35,642 nucleotides of DNA from an uncultured Oscillospiraceae bacterium (GTDB taxonomy: Bacteria > Bacillota > Clostridia > Oscillospirales > Oscillospiraceae): the NCBI GenBank assembly GCA_905236515.1, contig CAJOQP010000020.1, forward strand, positions 1-35,642. Direction: 5' to 3'. Positions 8,028-16,495 of the stretch are shown here, one piece after another (the first letter of the stretch is position 1; each line of letters opens with the position of its first letter). The notes beneath the pieces were generated by a model, which saw only the letters and a program-made list of their open reading frames with translations, did not search any database and was not told the origin of the DNA. The position numbers and the translations under genes are program-made.

Positions 8028-8073
8028 CCGGACCAACCCACAGTCCGTTATCCACTGAAAGGAGCGAAGAATC

Positions 8074-9552
8074 ATGAAGAAAATGTATAAAGATCTTCTG
8101 AGCGAAAAAGGCAGAACTCAGATGCCGAATGTGCTGATCGCCGCTTCCGAATGCGCACCTCTGGCGAAGACCGGCGGTCTTGCCGATGTGGTCGGCACCC
8201 TGCCGAAGGCATTGCAGAAAATTGGGATCGATGCGCGTGTCATCATTCCCTATCATCGCAAGATCAAGGAAAAATATGCCGACCAGATCGAGCATATGTT
8301 CTATTTCTATGTATGTCTCGGCTGGCGGACTCAGTATGCCGGCATTGAGAAACTGGTGCTGGACGGCGTCACCATCTATCTGGTGGACAGTGAGTTCTAC
8401 TACGGAGGGGACATATACCGTGGCGGAGAAGCGGAGATTGAGCAGTATGCCTTCTTCCAGCGTGCCGTTCTGGACTGCATCCCAAATCTGGACTTCGTTC
8501 CCGATGTGATCCACTGCAATGACTGGCAGACCGGTCTGATTCCCCTGCTGGCCCGCACCCAGTATCCCGGCGGCATGCAGGAGAACCTGAAGTTCCTTCT
8601 GACCATCCACAACATCATGTATCAGGGAAAATGCGGATACGAGTATCTGTATGACCTGCTGGGCATCGACGCAAAATACAACACGCCGGAGTTCATGGAA
8701 CTCAACGGCTGCGTCGACTTCCTGAAAGCCGGCTGCGTCTTTGCTGACCGCATCAATACCGTCTCCCCGTCCTACGCGCAGGAGATCTGCGATCCCTATT
8801 ACAGCGAAGGTCTGGAAGGCATCCTCAACGCCCGTTCGCATGAACTGTCCGGTATCGTCAACGGCATCGATTACGACGTGTTCAATCCCGCAGACGATCC
8901 GTGCACCGTCAAGGGCTACAGCATACGCAGCATGGCGGGCAAAAAGGAATGCAAGCAGTACCTGCAGAAGAGCATGGGTCTGGACCAGAGAGAGGATGTT
9001 CCTCTGGTGGCCATGGTCACCCGCATGACGGAACAGAAAGGTTTCGATCTTGTGATATGCATGATCGACGAGCTGCTTCAGTACAACGATATGCAGTTCA
9101 TGCTGCTGGGTTCCGGCGACGCCAATTACGAGGCATTCATGCGCTGCGCCGAGGACCGCTACAAAGGCAGACTTTGCTCCTATATCGGTTATAACGACAA
9201 GCTTGCCCATATGATCTACGCCGGCAGCGATTTCTATCTGATGCCCTCCCGTTTCGAGCCCTGCGGCATCAGCCAGATGATCGCCATGCGGTACGGCTCA
9301 CTGCCCATCGTTCGTGAGACCGGCGGTCTGAAGGATACGGTACAGCCATATAACCAGTACACCGGAGAAGGAACCGGATTCTCCTTTGCCAATTACAACG
9401 CCCATGAGATGAAGGAGACCATCCTCCAGGCTCTGGAAGTGTACAAGGACAGCGCCACCATGAAGAAACTGGTCAAGAACGCAATGACCGAGGACTTCAG
9501 CTTTGCCCGCTCTGCGGAAGAATACGCTAAACTCTATATAGGAATTCTCTAA
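8074..9552 (+). CDS. glgA: Glycogen synthase (ADP-glucose dependent, GT5)
   Basis: A cytosolic GT5 glycosyltransferase that extends alpha-1,4-glucan chains from ADP-glucose. At 492 residues it is the normal length. The first 16 residues form a short leader before the core strand PNVLIAASECAPLAKTGGLADVV, which contains the nucleotide-sugar binding KTGGL (32-36). Other conserved blocks are DVIHCNDWQTGLIP, FLLTIHNIMYQGKC, INTVSPSYAQEI, GIVNGIDYDVFNPA, VTRMTEQKGFDL and SRFEPCGISQMIAMRYGSLPIVRETGGLKDTV. The start follows AAAGGAGCGAAGAATC. It lies 46 bases after glgB and 3 bases before the next gene. Confidence 0.97.
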   Translation: MKKMYKDLLSEKGRTQMPNVLIAASECAPLAKTGGLADVVGTLPKALQKIGIDARVIIPYHRKIKEKYADQIEHMFYFYVCLGWRTQYAGIEKLVLDGVTIYLVDSEFYYGGDIYRGGEAEIEQYAFFQRAVLDCIPNLDFVPDVIHCNDWQTGLIPLLARTQYPGGMQENLKFLLTIHNIMYQGKCGYEYLYDLLGIDAKYNTPEFMELNGCVDFLKAGCVFADRINTVSPSYAQEICDPYYSEGLEGILNARSHELSGIVNGIDYDVFNPADDPCTVKGYSIRSMAGKKECKQYLQKSMGLDQREDVPLVAMVTRMTEQKGFDLVICMIDELLQYNDMQFMLLGSGDANYEAFMRCAEDRYKGRLCSYIGYNDKLAHMIYAGSDFYLMPSRFEPCGISQMIAMRYGSLPIVRETGGLKDTVQPYNQYTGEGTGFSFANYNAHEMKETILQALEVYKDSATMKKLVKNAMTEDFSFARSAEEYAKLYIGIL

Positions 9553-9555
9553 TAC

Positions 9556-11871
9556 ATGATTCAAACCATCAACGTCTATTACGGCGGGACCTACGAAGAG
9601 CACTGGACACCGGAACAGCGGCTGTACATCAGCTATTCGTCCCGCGAGACCTTTACTGCTGAAAAAAGTGAAGGCAGGTGGGTGTGTACCACTCACCTGC
9701 CTTCTTATCCGCTGTCTGAGACCTATTTTCAGGCAGTGTGTGAGATCCAGGAAGCGATGCAGACCTGCTCGCAGCTGGGTCTCGATGCCTGTCGGCTGAC
9801 GGATCTGCTTCAGACCGACAACATCGTTGCGCCCTTTGAACTGCTCCGCGCTCTTCTGGACGACTGGGGGTATCAGTTCTACGATGCGCTGAATACCGTC
9901 ACCCGCTGCTGCGGGGTCATCGACACCAGTATCCGCTTTGAAGATCTGGTAGGAATGCAGCCGCGCACGGCCTTTCTGACGGACGTTCTTTATCAGGGGC
10001 TTCGGGATTTCACCTTGGCTTTTCACGACCGGAAAGATCCTCTGTACCGCAATCCCGTCACCGCAGTGCGGGAAGGATCTCTTCTTCATCTGGGCTTCCG
10101 CAGTTACGGCCGCCGGATCCCTTCCGCATCCTGCATCATCTTCGGAGATTTCGGGGAACGGGTCTTCCCCATGCACCGAACAGAAAAAGGATTTCAGGCA
10201 GACATTGCCATGATCTTCGACCCGCAGCCTCTGTGGTATGTCTTCCGTCTGGAACATGACAACGGATACCAGTATCTCAATTCTGATGCTTCTGGATTCG
10301 GAAGCGTTGTGTCCTCCCAGCGGGGACTTGGCTTCCGTCTCACCGTCTTCAAAAAAGATTTCGAAACTCCGGAATGGTTTCGTCACAGCATCATGTATCA
10401 GATCTTTCCGGACCGTTTTGCCACCTCTCCGGACAACACTGCCCGTAAGGGACTGGAATACCACCGTTCTCTCGGCCAGACTCCGGATTATCATGAATCC
10501 ACGGATGAACCCGTCAAATGGCAGGCTCGTCCCGGTGAAGACTATTACAGCCCCGATGATTTCTACGGCGGCACACTGAAAGGGATCATTTCCAAACTGG
10601 ATTATCTGCATGATCTGGGTGTTGGGGTCATTTACCTAAACCCCATCGTGGAAGCAAAATCCAATCATCGTTACGACACTTCTGATTATATGGCCGTGGA
10701 TCCGATCCTTGGATCCGTGGAGGATTATGAAGATCTGTGCAGCAAGGCACAGAAGCTTGGGATCCGCATCATGAATGACGGTGTATTTTCCCACACCGGC
10801 GCCGACAGCGTCTATTTCAACCGTTATCGTCATTACCCGCAGATGGGCGCCTGTCAGGGATCCCAGTCCCCTTATTTCCCCTGGTATACTTTCCACCACT
10901 TCAACGACCGTTACAAATGCTGGTGGAACTTCCGGGATCTTCCCGAAGTGGATGAGGAAAACCCGGTATGGCAGGATTTCGTCATCACGGGAAAGGACAG
11001 TGTGGTCAAGACCTGGCTTCGCCGGGGCGCCTCCGGATGGCGCTTGGATGTAGCCGATGAGCTGCCGGACGATGTCCTGGCTCTGATCCGCCAGTCCAGC
11101 AAGGAAGAAAAGCCGGATGCGGTAATTCTGGGCGAAGTATGGGAAGACTGTGTCCTGAAAGAAAGCTATGGCTACCGGCGGAATTATGCGCTGGGCTACT
11201 CGCTGGATACGGTAATGAATTATCCCTTCCGTTCCAATGTGCTGGCTTTCCTGCACGGATATATCGATGCCTACGCGCTCCGCGACTTCCTGAATGATCA
11301 GCGATACAACTATCCGGAACCGCTGTACTATTCGCTCATGAACCTTCTCAGCTCCCATGATGTGGAGCGCATGCGCACCTATCTTGCCGCGGATTTTGAT
11401 GTCAACTCCGTGGACCGGGCCCATCAGATCGCCTGGGAACCGACGGATGAAGAGCTGCAGCGCGCCTCCCGGCTGGAACGGCTGGGTGCTGTGATCCAGT
11501 TTACCATCCCCGGTGTCCCGGACATCTATTACGGTGACGAAGTGGGCATGTCCGGATGCCGCGATCCCTTCAACCGCGCTTTCTTCCATGAGGAGGCCTA
11601 CAGTCCGCTGGAGCATTATAAGGCACTTGCCGCGTTGCGAAACGGCAGCGAGACTCTGAGGACCGGCGACGCCGCCTTCTCTGCCTACGGAAACGATGTC
11701 GTTCTCATTCGCCGTTTTAACGGCAGCGATGAATATGTGATCGCCGTCAACCGTGCCGAAGGCCCCCGTCCCGTAAAGCTCCCCTTTGAGGGAACGGATC
11801 TTCTCAGCGGTGCAGCATGCCCGGAGGAATTTGAAATCGCTGCCATGACCGCTGTGGTCATCCGCAAATGA
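9556..11871 (+). CDS. GH13 alpha-glycosidase (neopullulanase/amylopullulanase-like)
   Basis: A 771-residue GH13 hydrolase that probably trims or breaks down alpha-glucan in the cytosol; no signal peptide is seen. Residues 1-160 include an unrecognised Cys-containing N-terminal segment, 160-275 look like a beta-sandwich of the CBM34/48 type, and the catalytic barrel starts at SIMYQIFPDRFA. Catalytic residues are D498 (GWRLDVADE), E527 (LGEVWED) and D602 (LSSHDVERM), with GVIYLNPIVEAKSNHRYDT and IPGVPDIYYGDEVGMSG as supporting motifs. It follows glgA by 3 bases with only a weak ribosome site (AGGAAT), so translational coupling is likely. The coding start also contains a 15-bp hairpin (9670-9704). 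Exact specificity among neopullulanase, cyclomaltodextrinase and amylopullulanase is not resolved. Confidence 0.9.
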   Translation: MIQTINVYYGGTYEEHWTPEQRLYISYSSRETFTAEKSEGRWVCTTHLPSYPLSETYFQAVCEIQEAMQTCSQLGLDACRLTDLLQTDNIVAPFELLRALLDDWGYQFYDALNTVTRCCGVIDTSIRFEDLVGMQPRTAFLTDVLYQGLRDFTLAFHDRKDPLYRNPVTAVREGSLLHLGFRSYGRRIPSASCIIFGDFGERVFPMHRTEKGFQADIAMIFDPQPLWYVFRLEHDNGYQYLNSDASGFGSVVSSQRGLGFRLTVFKKDFETPEWFRHSIMYQIFPDRFATSPDNTARKGLEYHRSLGQTPDYHESTDEPVKWQARPGEDYYSPDDFYGGTLKGIISKLDYLHDLGVGVIYLNPIVEAKSNHRYDTSDYMAVDPILGSVEDYEDLCSKAQKLGIRIMNDGVFSHTGADSVYFNRYRHYPQMGACQGSQSPYFPWYTFHHFNDRYKCWWNFRDLPEVDEENPVWQDFVITGKDSVVKTWLRRGASGWRLDVADELPDDVLALIRQSSKEEKPDAVILGEVWEDCVLKESYGYRRNYALGYSLDTVMNYPFRSNVLAFLHGYIDAYALRDFLNDQRYNYPEPLYYSLMNLLSSHDVERMRTYLAADFDVNSVDRAHQIAWEPTDEELQRASRLERLGAVIQFTIPGVPDIYYGDEVGMSGCRDPFNRAFFHEEAYSPLEHYKALAALRNGSETLRTGDAAFSAYGNDVVLIRRFNGSDEYVIAVNRAEGPRPVKLPFEGTDLLSGAACPEEFEIAAMTAVVIRK
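9670..9704 (+). repeat. 15-bp inverted repeat inside the GH13 gene
   Basis: Arms 9670-9684 and 9690-9704 (11 perfect pairs, one G-U, three more pairs) surround a 5-base loop, TGTAC. No T tract follows. It starts at codon 39, just after the translational-coupling junction with glgA. Confidence 0.75.
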
Positions 11872-11877
11872 CACAAC

Positions 11878-11909
11878 GGTGCCGGAACTGGTTTCCGGTA
11901 CCATTTTTT
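11878..11909 (+). terminator. Terminator of the glycogen operon
   Basis: A GC-rich hairpin (GGTGCCGGAAC with GTTTCCGGTACC) is followed by six T residues, directly after the GH13 stop. The next gene starts 14 bases later, so that gene depends on readthrough or on a promoter not recognised. Confidence 0.8.
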
Positions 11910-11922
11910 CAGGTATTTATCT

Positions 11923-12732
11923 ATGATCGTATTACAATGTCCAGTCTGCCATAACACTCTTTACTCCGATGGCGTTTCTCTTCAATGCAGGAGCCATCAC
12001 ACCTTTGATATCTCCCGATATCACTATGTGAACCTCGCCATGGACAACCGCTCCAGCAAGAAACACCACGGAGATGACCGCGCCATGGTGCTGGCCCGCA
12101 GCTCCTTTCTGAACGAAGGATACTATGAACCATTCCGCAAGCTGGTGGTGGACACTGCCCGGGGCTATCTCCATCCCGAGGACAATCTCATCGACATCGG
12201 CTGCGGCGAAGGCTACTATACCGATCTTCTGCAGAGGGAGACCGACACCAGTGTTCTGGGCATCGACATCTCCAAGGAAGCTCTGCGGGAAGCCTACAAG
12301 CGAAATCATGATCTGCTCCTGGCGGTGGCCGGTGCCTCCGCAGTTCCGGTCCCAGATGCCTCCGCCCATATGATCGTCAATCTCTTCGCCCCCTGTTTCC
12401 CGGAAGAGTTTCACCGTGTTCTTCTACCCGGCGGGATCCTTCTCCGGGGCGTTCCCCTGGAGGATCATCTCTGGGAGCTCAAATGTGCGGTCTATGATGA
12501 GCCCTATCGCAACCCGAAACCGGAAACGCATCTGGAACATTTTGAATATCTTTACCAGAAAGAGATCCGGTATGAGATCCGTTTGGAGGACCCTCAGGAC
12601 ATACAGAACCTGTTCAAGATGACTCCCTATTACTACAAGACCGGAGCGAAAGATCAGGAAAAGCTCAACCGTCTTTCCTCCCTTCAGACAAAGCTGGGAT
12701 TCGCCGTTCAGGTATATCGCAAAGCGGATTAA
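11923..12732 (+). CDS. rlmA: RlmA-type 23S rRNA (guanine-N1) methyltransferase
   Basis: A 269-residue SAM-dependent methyltransferase of the RlmA family, which methylates G745 or G748 of 23S rRNA. The N-terminal zinc-ribbon is visible: C6 and C9 (CPVC), C22, and H25/H26 in CRSHHTFDISRYHYVNL. The Rossmann motif is LIDIGCGEGYYTDLL, followed by VLGIDISKEAL and HRVLLPGGILLRGVP, then the family's LEHFEYLYQ and MTPYYYKT segments. The RlmA-I versus RlmA-II choice (target base, tylosin or mycinamicin resistance) cannot be settled from the sequence. The start lies only 14 bases after the preceding terminator, and the ribosome site is poor. Confidence 0.88.
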   Translation: MIVLQCPVCHNTLYSDGVSLQCRSHHTFDISRYHYVNLAMDNRSSKKHHGDDRAMVLARSSFLNEGYYEPFRKLVVDTARGYLHPEDNLIDIGCGEGYYTDLLQRETDTSVLGIDISKEALREAYKRNHDLLLAVAGASAVPVPDASAHMIVNLFAPCFPEEFHRVLLPGGILLRGVPLEDHLWELKCAVYDEPYRNPKPETHLEHFEYLYQKEIRYEIRLEDPQDIQNLFKMTPYYYKTGAKDQEKLNRLSSLQTKLGFAVQVYRKAD

Positions 12733-12742
12733 ACAGCAAAAG

Positions 12743-12770
12743 GACGCAGATCCATGTCTGCGTCTCTTAT
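12743..12770 (+). terminator. Terminator after rlmA
   Basis: An 8-bp perfect stem, GACGCAGA with TCTGCGTC, is followed by a mixed T-rich tract. Confidence 0.6.
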
Positions 12771-12782
12771 TTTCAGCAGTTT

Positions 12783-12809
12783 TTAGCACTCTTTAATTGA
12801 AAGTGCTAA
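12783..12809 (+). promoter_or_regulatory. CIRCE element (HrcA operator)
   Basis: TTAGCACTC-N9-AAGTGCTAA differs from the consensus TTAGCACTC-N9-GAGTGCTAA at one base and has the exact 9-base spacer. It lies 99 bases upstream of the small heat-shock gene. HrcA binding here would repress that gene until heat shock. Confidence 0.9.
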
Positions 12810-12908
12810 TTGTTCACAGTTTGTTCATGATTTTCTCAAACTCGAGTGGTATTTTATATACAGCAAGAAACGAAATTCCAATTTCGAACATATATGGAGG
12901 CAGAAACA

Positions 12909-13340
12909 ATGTTTGAGATTATTCCTTTTGATTATCACAACAGCAGATCGTCTTACGATCCGTTCCGCCATTTTGAAGAGCTGGAGCGTCAGATGTTTTC
13001 CAATTCCGTCAGCAATTTCCGTGCCGATGTCATGACCAAGGGCGACTCCTTCGTCATCGAGGCAGAGCTTCCCGGATTTAAGAAAGAAGACATCAGTCTG
13101 GATATCGAGGATGATATCCTCACCATTAAAGCGACCCGCCAGAATGAGGATTCCAGCGAAGACGAGAAGCGCAAATTCATTCGCCGCGAACGCTACTACG
13201 GATCCTACTCCCGCAGTTTTGATGTTTCCAACATCGACACCGCAGCCATTAAGGCAGAATACAATGACGGGATCCTGACTCTGGAACTTCCGAAAAAAGC
13301 TCCGGAGAAACCCAAGACCAGACATCTGGATATCCTTTAA
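12909..13340 (+). CDS. Small heat-shock protein (Hsp20/alpha-crystallin)
   Basis: A 143-residue ATP-independent holdase chaperone. A short N-terminal arm with PFRHFEELERQMF precedes the alpha-crystallin domain (about 38-133): FRADVMTKGDSFVIEAELPGFKKEDISLDIEDDILTIKA, then the RRERYYGSYSRSFDV strand and the A-x-x-x-NGIL-like motif AEYNDGILTLELPKK. The tail ends RHLDIL, carrying the I-x-L/I-type assembly motif. The start at 12909 follows TGGAGGCAGAAACA. A CIRCE element upstream indicates HrcA control. The gene is single, ended by a terminator shared with dut. Confidence 0.95.
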   Translation: MFEIIPFDYHNSRSSYDPFRHFEELERQMFSNSVSNFRADVMTKGDSFVIEAELPGFKKEDISLDIEDDILTIKATRQNEDSSEDEKRKFIRRERYYGSYSRSFDVSNIDTAAIKAEYNDGILTLELPKKAPEKPKTRHLDIL

Positions 13341-13401
13341 TTACAAACGAGATCTTTCATATAAACCTCATTACCCTCTACTCACTTTTACTTCCCAAAC
13401 C

Positions 13402-13447
13402 AAAAGCGAAGCTCCGGCCGAAATATCGGTCGGAGCTTTTGCTTTTT
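13402..13447. terminator. Bidirectional terminator between hsp20 and dut
   Basis: A hairpin (AAGCTCCGGCCGA with TCGGTCGGAGCTT, one wobble) is flanked by A-rich and T-rich tracts between convergent genes. Confidence 0.85.
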
Positions 13448-13451
13448 CTCT

Positions 13452-13892
13452 TCAGTTTTTCGTTCCGGTAGATCCGAAACCGCCGGCACCGCGCACCGTG
13501 TCGCTCAGTTCCTCACTGTCGACAAATTCCACGGACAGGAACGGCAGGATCACCAGCTGAGCGATCCTCTCCTGGGGTTCAATGGTCCGAGCCTCGTCAC
13601 TGTCATTGGACAGTGCGACAGAGATCTGCCCCCGGTAATCGGCATCGATGACACCCACACAGTTGGCCGGACGAAGTCCCTGCTTGGAGGCAAGTCCGCT
13701 GCGGGCGAAGACGCCGCCGAAATAACCTTCGGGGATCTCCGCTGCAAGACCGGTACCGATCATCACAGACTGATGCGGCGGGATCATGACTGGTTCTGCA
13801 ATATCTGCATAGAGGTCATAGCCTGCGGCATACTCGCTCCCCCGTTTGGGAAGCTGAGCGGTATCCGTCAGCCGTTTGATTCGAATTTCCAT
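13452..13892 (-). CDS. dut: dUTP diphosphatase
   Basis: A trimeric enzyme hydrolysing dUTP to dUMP, which keeps uracil out of DNA and supplies dTMP synthesis. The 146-residue product contains the five dUTPase motifs: AAGYDLYA, FARSGLASKQGL, GVIDADYRGQISV, ERIAQLVILP and the C-terminal RGAGGFGSTG. The start follows GGAGGGATTCATAT. It lies 19 bases downstream of the ABC-transporter ATPase gene on the same strand, so it is probably cotranscribed with the importer, an unusual partner. Confidence 0.97.
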   Translation of the reverse strand: MEIRIKRLTDTAQLPKRGSEYAAGYDLYADIAEPVMIPPHQSVMIGTGLAAEIPEGYFGGVFARSGLASKQGLRPANCVGVIDADYRGQISVALSNDSDEARTIEPQERIAQLVILPFLSVEFVDSEELSDTVRGAGGFGSTGTKN

Positions 13893-13911
13893 ATATGAAT
13901 CCCTCCGAAAA

Positions 13912-14661
13912 TCAGATAAGAACCTTGGCAAGGAAGTCCTGCAGTCTTGGACTCTGCGGATGATTGAAGATCTTATCCGGAGTTCCCTGTTCCATGATAA
14001 CGCCGTCTGACATAAACAAGATGCGGTTGCCCACTTCCTTGGCAAATCCCATCTCATGAGTAACTACCGCCATGGTCATTCCTTCATCGGCCAGTTCCTT
14101 CATAACTTCCAGAACCTCTCCCACCATTTCCGGATCCAGTGCGGAGGTGGGTTCGTCAAACAGCATGACACGGGGTTTCATTGCCAGTGCCCGAACGATG
14201 GCGATACGCTGTTTCTGACCGCCGGAAAGTGAAGAAGGATATGCGTCTTCCTTTTCCAGCAGACCGACACGTGCCAGGAGCCGTGTAGCTTCTGCGTCAG
14301 CCTCTTCCGCTTTCATCATGCCAGTCTTCGTGGGCGCCCAGGTAATATTCTGACGCACCGTCATGTTTGGGAAGAGATTGAAGTGCTGGAACACCATTCC
14401 CATGTGCTGACGCACTTTATTGATATCTGTTTTCGGATCTGTAATATCCGTTCCATCAAAAGTAATGGTTCCTTTGGTGGGGATCTCCAGCAGATTCAGG
14501 CAGCGCAGAAACGTGGATTTTCCGCCGCCAGAAGGCCCGATAATAACGACCTTCTCCCCTTCGTCGATGTGTTCGGAAATATCCTTCAGTACCACATGAT
14601 CTCCAAAGGCTTTCGTCAGATGCTGAACATCGATCAATACATTATTATTACGTTCTGTCAC
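13912..14661 (-). CDS. Polar amino-acid ABC transporter, ATP-binding subunit
   Basis: A 249-residue ATPase of the GlnQ/HisP class. Motifs are Walker [11 protein letters not shown]-loop [12 protein letters not shown], signature LSGGQKQR, Walker [15 protein letters not shown] and H-loop [12 protein letters not shown]. The start is GTG, with AAGGAGG about 10 bases upstream inside the permease gene; the two genes overlap by 14 bases. It powers the permease and lipoprotein encoded just upstream. The substrate is a polar amino acid or an analogue, not defined further. Confidence 0.94.
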   Translation of the reverse strand: MTERNNNVLIDVQHLTKAFGDHVVLKDISEHIDEGEKVVIIGPSGGGKSTFLRCLNLLEIPTKGTITFDGTDITDPKTDINKVRQHMGMVFQHFNLFPNMTVRQNITWAPTKTGMMKAEEADAEATRLLARVGLLEKEDAYPSSLSGGQKQRIAIVRALAMKPRVMLFDEPTSALDPEMVGEVLEVMKELADEGMTMAVVTHEMGFAKEVGNRILFMSDGVIMEQGTPDKIFNHPQSPRLQDFLAKVLI

Positions 14662-15355
14662 TGCGGCGAAGCCTCCTTTCCAGTATTCCCAGCAACCAGG
14701 TAAGTATCATTACAATGATGAGATACATGAGTGCTGCTAAGATAAGTGGCACGAGATAATTATAAATCCTTGCACCTATATTGTTTGCGACTCTTGTCAA
14801 GTCCTTGATACTACCCAGAACATAGACCAGCGAAGTATCCTTAAAGAGCGTAATCATCTCATTACCCAATGCAGGAAGGATGTTTTTGATTGCCTGTGGA
14901 ATTATGATGGACTTCATCACCTGAGTATACCCCAGGCCAAGAGAACGTCCGGCTTCCATTTGACCAGGATCGATGGACATGATTCCGCTTCGGATGATCT
15001 CTGCAACATAAGCACCCGAATTAAGTCCAAGGCCCAGAACCGCCACCGGGAAAAGGTTGCGTTGTGACCGAAAGATAACAAATCCCCAGATCATCAGCTG
15101 CACCATCATAGGCGTGCCCCGAATCACCGTGGTATAGATTTTACAGATGCCGTTTACAAAACGCATCGCTATATTACGTCCCTGCGGATTCTGGTCATAT
15201 TGTGTCCGAACAACAGCGATTAGAACACCGATCAGAACACCTAGTACCAATGCACCAATGGTAAGAAGTAAAGATATACCTAATCCATCCAGATAGTTCT
15301 TCCATCGACCTTTTTCTATGAACGCTTGAATGAATTGCCTCTGCAAACTATTCAT
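14648..15355 (-). CDS. Polar amino-acid ABC transporter, permease
   Basis: A 235-residue inner-membrane permease of the HisM/GlnP family. About five hydrophobic segments are visible, starting with [24 protein letters not shown]. The family signature [16 protein letters not shown] and the coupling-helix region [39 protein letters not shown] are clear. The start follows TAGGAGATTCCAT. A small hairpin (15371-15397) lies between it and the binding-protein gene. Confidence 0.95.
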   Translation of the reverse strand: MNSLQRQFIQAFIEKGRWKNYLDGLGISLLLTIGALVLGVLIGVLIAVVRTQYDQNPQGRNIAMRFVNGICKIYTTVIRGTPMMVQLMIWGFVIFRSQRNLFPVAVLGLGLNSGAYVAEIIRSGIMSIDPGQMEAGRSLGLGYTQVMKSIIIPQAIKNILPALGNEMITLFKDTSLVYVLGSIKDLTRVANNIGARIYNYLVPLILAALMYLIIVMILTWLLGILERRLRRSDRT

Positions 15356-15370
15356 ATGGAATCTCCTAAT

Positions 15371-15397
15371 AAAAATAGGGCGGCACGAGACCGCCCG
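15371..15397 (-). terminator. Intra-operon attenuator between binding protein and permease genes
   Basis: On the minus strand GGGCGG-TCTCGTG-CCGCCC is followed by TATTTTTATT. A weak terminator here would make the binding protein more abundant than the membrane parts, as is common in ABC importers. Confidence 0.6.
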
Positions 15398-15416
15398 TAA
15401 TCAAATAATCAATAAA

Positions 15417-16211
15417 TTACTCGGCTTTGATATACTTTGCAATAATCTCATCAACCGTTCCATCTTCGATGAGGTTCACAAGTGCCTCATTGATGGCATC
15501 ACGCAATGCAGGATTATCCTTGGAAACTGCGATTGCATAGTCTTCCACAACATACTCGGTGTTGAGGATCTTCAGTCCTTCATTAGCTTCTACGAATGCT
15601 TTTGCAGGCTGCTCATCAATAACAACGCAGTCCACTTTGCCGCCCTTCAGCGCTTCGATTGCCAGAGCACCATTCGTATATCCCACAACATGATCTTCAC
15701 CGTAATCATCAGTGCAGTAAATGTTGCCGGTAGTTCCTTCCTGGGTACCAATCATTTTTCCATCGATATCGTCCACAGTCTCAATGTCGGAATCTTCCGG
15801 AACGATAACGACCTGAACGCCCTGAGCATAGGACTCAGTAAAGTCAACGTTTTCCTTACGTTCATCTGTGACCGTAAGACCCGCAAGGCAGACATCCGCT
15901 TTTCCGGACTGTACGGCAGTAATGACCGCAGTAAAGTCCATATCATCCACTACAAGTTCCAGACCCAGCTCATCTGCAATTGCCTGAGCGATCTCTACAT
16001 CGATGCCTTCGTATCCACTTCCATCAGCATTTTCCATCTCATACGGAGGAAATGCAGCGTTGGTGGCCATGTGCAGCACACCGTCTTCTACGGTGGTGAC
16101 AGCTTCCGCTTCCGCAGAATCAGAAACAACTTCCTGAACTGCTTCTTCTCCGCAGGCACACAGCATGAAGATCATGCACAGAGCCAGCAGCAAAACTACG
16201 ATCTTTTTCAT
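15417..16211 (-). CDS. Polar amino-acid ABC transporter, substrate-binding lipoprotein
   Basis: A 264-residue extracellular lipoprotein of the family-3 solute-binding proteins. The signal peptide MKKIVVLLLALCMIFMLCAC ends in a lipobox with the lipidated cysteine at C20. The mature part has LHMATNAAFPPYEM, the ligand-pocket motif GIDVEIAQAIADELGLELV, DFTAVITAVQSGKADVCLAGLTVTDERKENVDFTESY and a Lys/Glu-rich end. The chosen start follows AAAGGAATAATCAC; a further-upstream ATG would spoil the signal peptide. It is the first gene of the importer operon. The ligand specificity (glutamine, cystine, arginine or other) is not determined. Confidence 0.94.
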   Translation of the reverse strand: MKKIVVLLLALCMIFMLCACGEEAVQEVVSDSAEAEAVTTVEDGVLHMATNAAFPPYEMENADGSGYEGIDVEIAQAIADELGLELVVDDMDFTAVITAVQSGKADVCLAGLTVTDERKENVDFTESYAQGVQVVIVPEDSDIETVDDIDGKMIGTQEGTTGNIYCTDDYGEDHVVGYTNGALAIEALKGGKVDCVVIDEQPAKAFVEANEGLKILNTEYVVEDYAIAVSKDNPALRDAINEALVNLIEDGTVDEIIAKYIKAE

Positions 16212-16261
16212 GTGATTATTCCTTTCTTCCTTATGAATAATAATCATTAATAACGGATAAA

Positions 16262-16291
16262 ATTATAGCCTTTCCACCCCTGTTGTGTCAA
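16262..16291 (-). promoter_or_regulatory. Promoter of the amino-acid importer operon
   Basis: On the minus strand TTGACA (16291-16286) and TATAAT (16267-16262) are 18 bases apart; both boxes are perfect. They lie 51 bases upstream of the lipoprotein start. Confidence 0.82.
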
Positions 16292-16451
16292 TAAAAATGG
16301 GTTATTCCATGGAAAACAATTACAATTATGAATATTGCCAATGAATATTCATTTTGATGCCATTGGATGACCTATCTGATCAATAGGCAAATACGCCAAT
16401 CCCGGCGTCTTTTTTTGTACCATATGATATGGTTCTCCCTATCATCAAATG

Positions 16452-16460
16452 TGCTATAAT
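16452..16460 (+). promoter_or_regulatory. Extended -10 promoter element of the alpha/beta hydrolase gene
   Basis: TGCTATAAT is an extended -10 box 35 bases upstream of the TTG start. No convincing -35 box is present, as is usual for extended -10 promoters. Confidence 0.55.
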
Positions 16461-16495
16461 TGCAAAGATAGGAAGAATTAAGGGAGAGTGATCGT

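Noticed and set aside
6537..8075. 512-residue minus-strand frame opposite glgB
   Set aside because: Codon-pattern shadow of glgB, no ribosome site and no recognisable domains; glgB has all catalytic motifs.
12871..12886. RNA thermometer before hsp20 (CGAAATTCCAATTTCG hairpin)
   Set aside because: The hairpin is short and ends about 9 bases upstream of the GGAGG without pairing to it. CIRCE already explains heat control.
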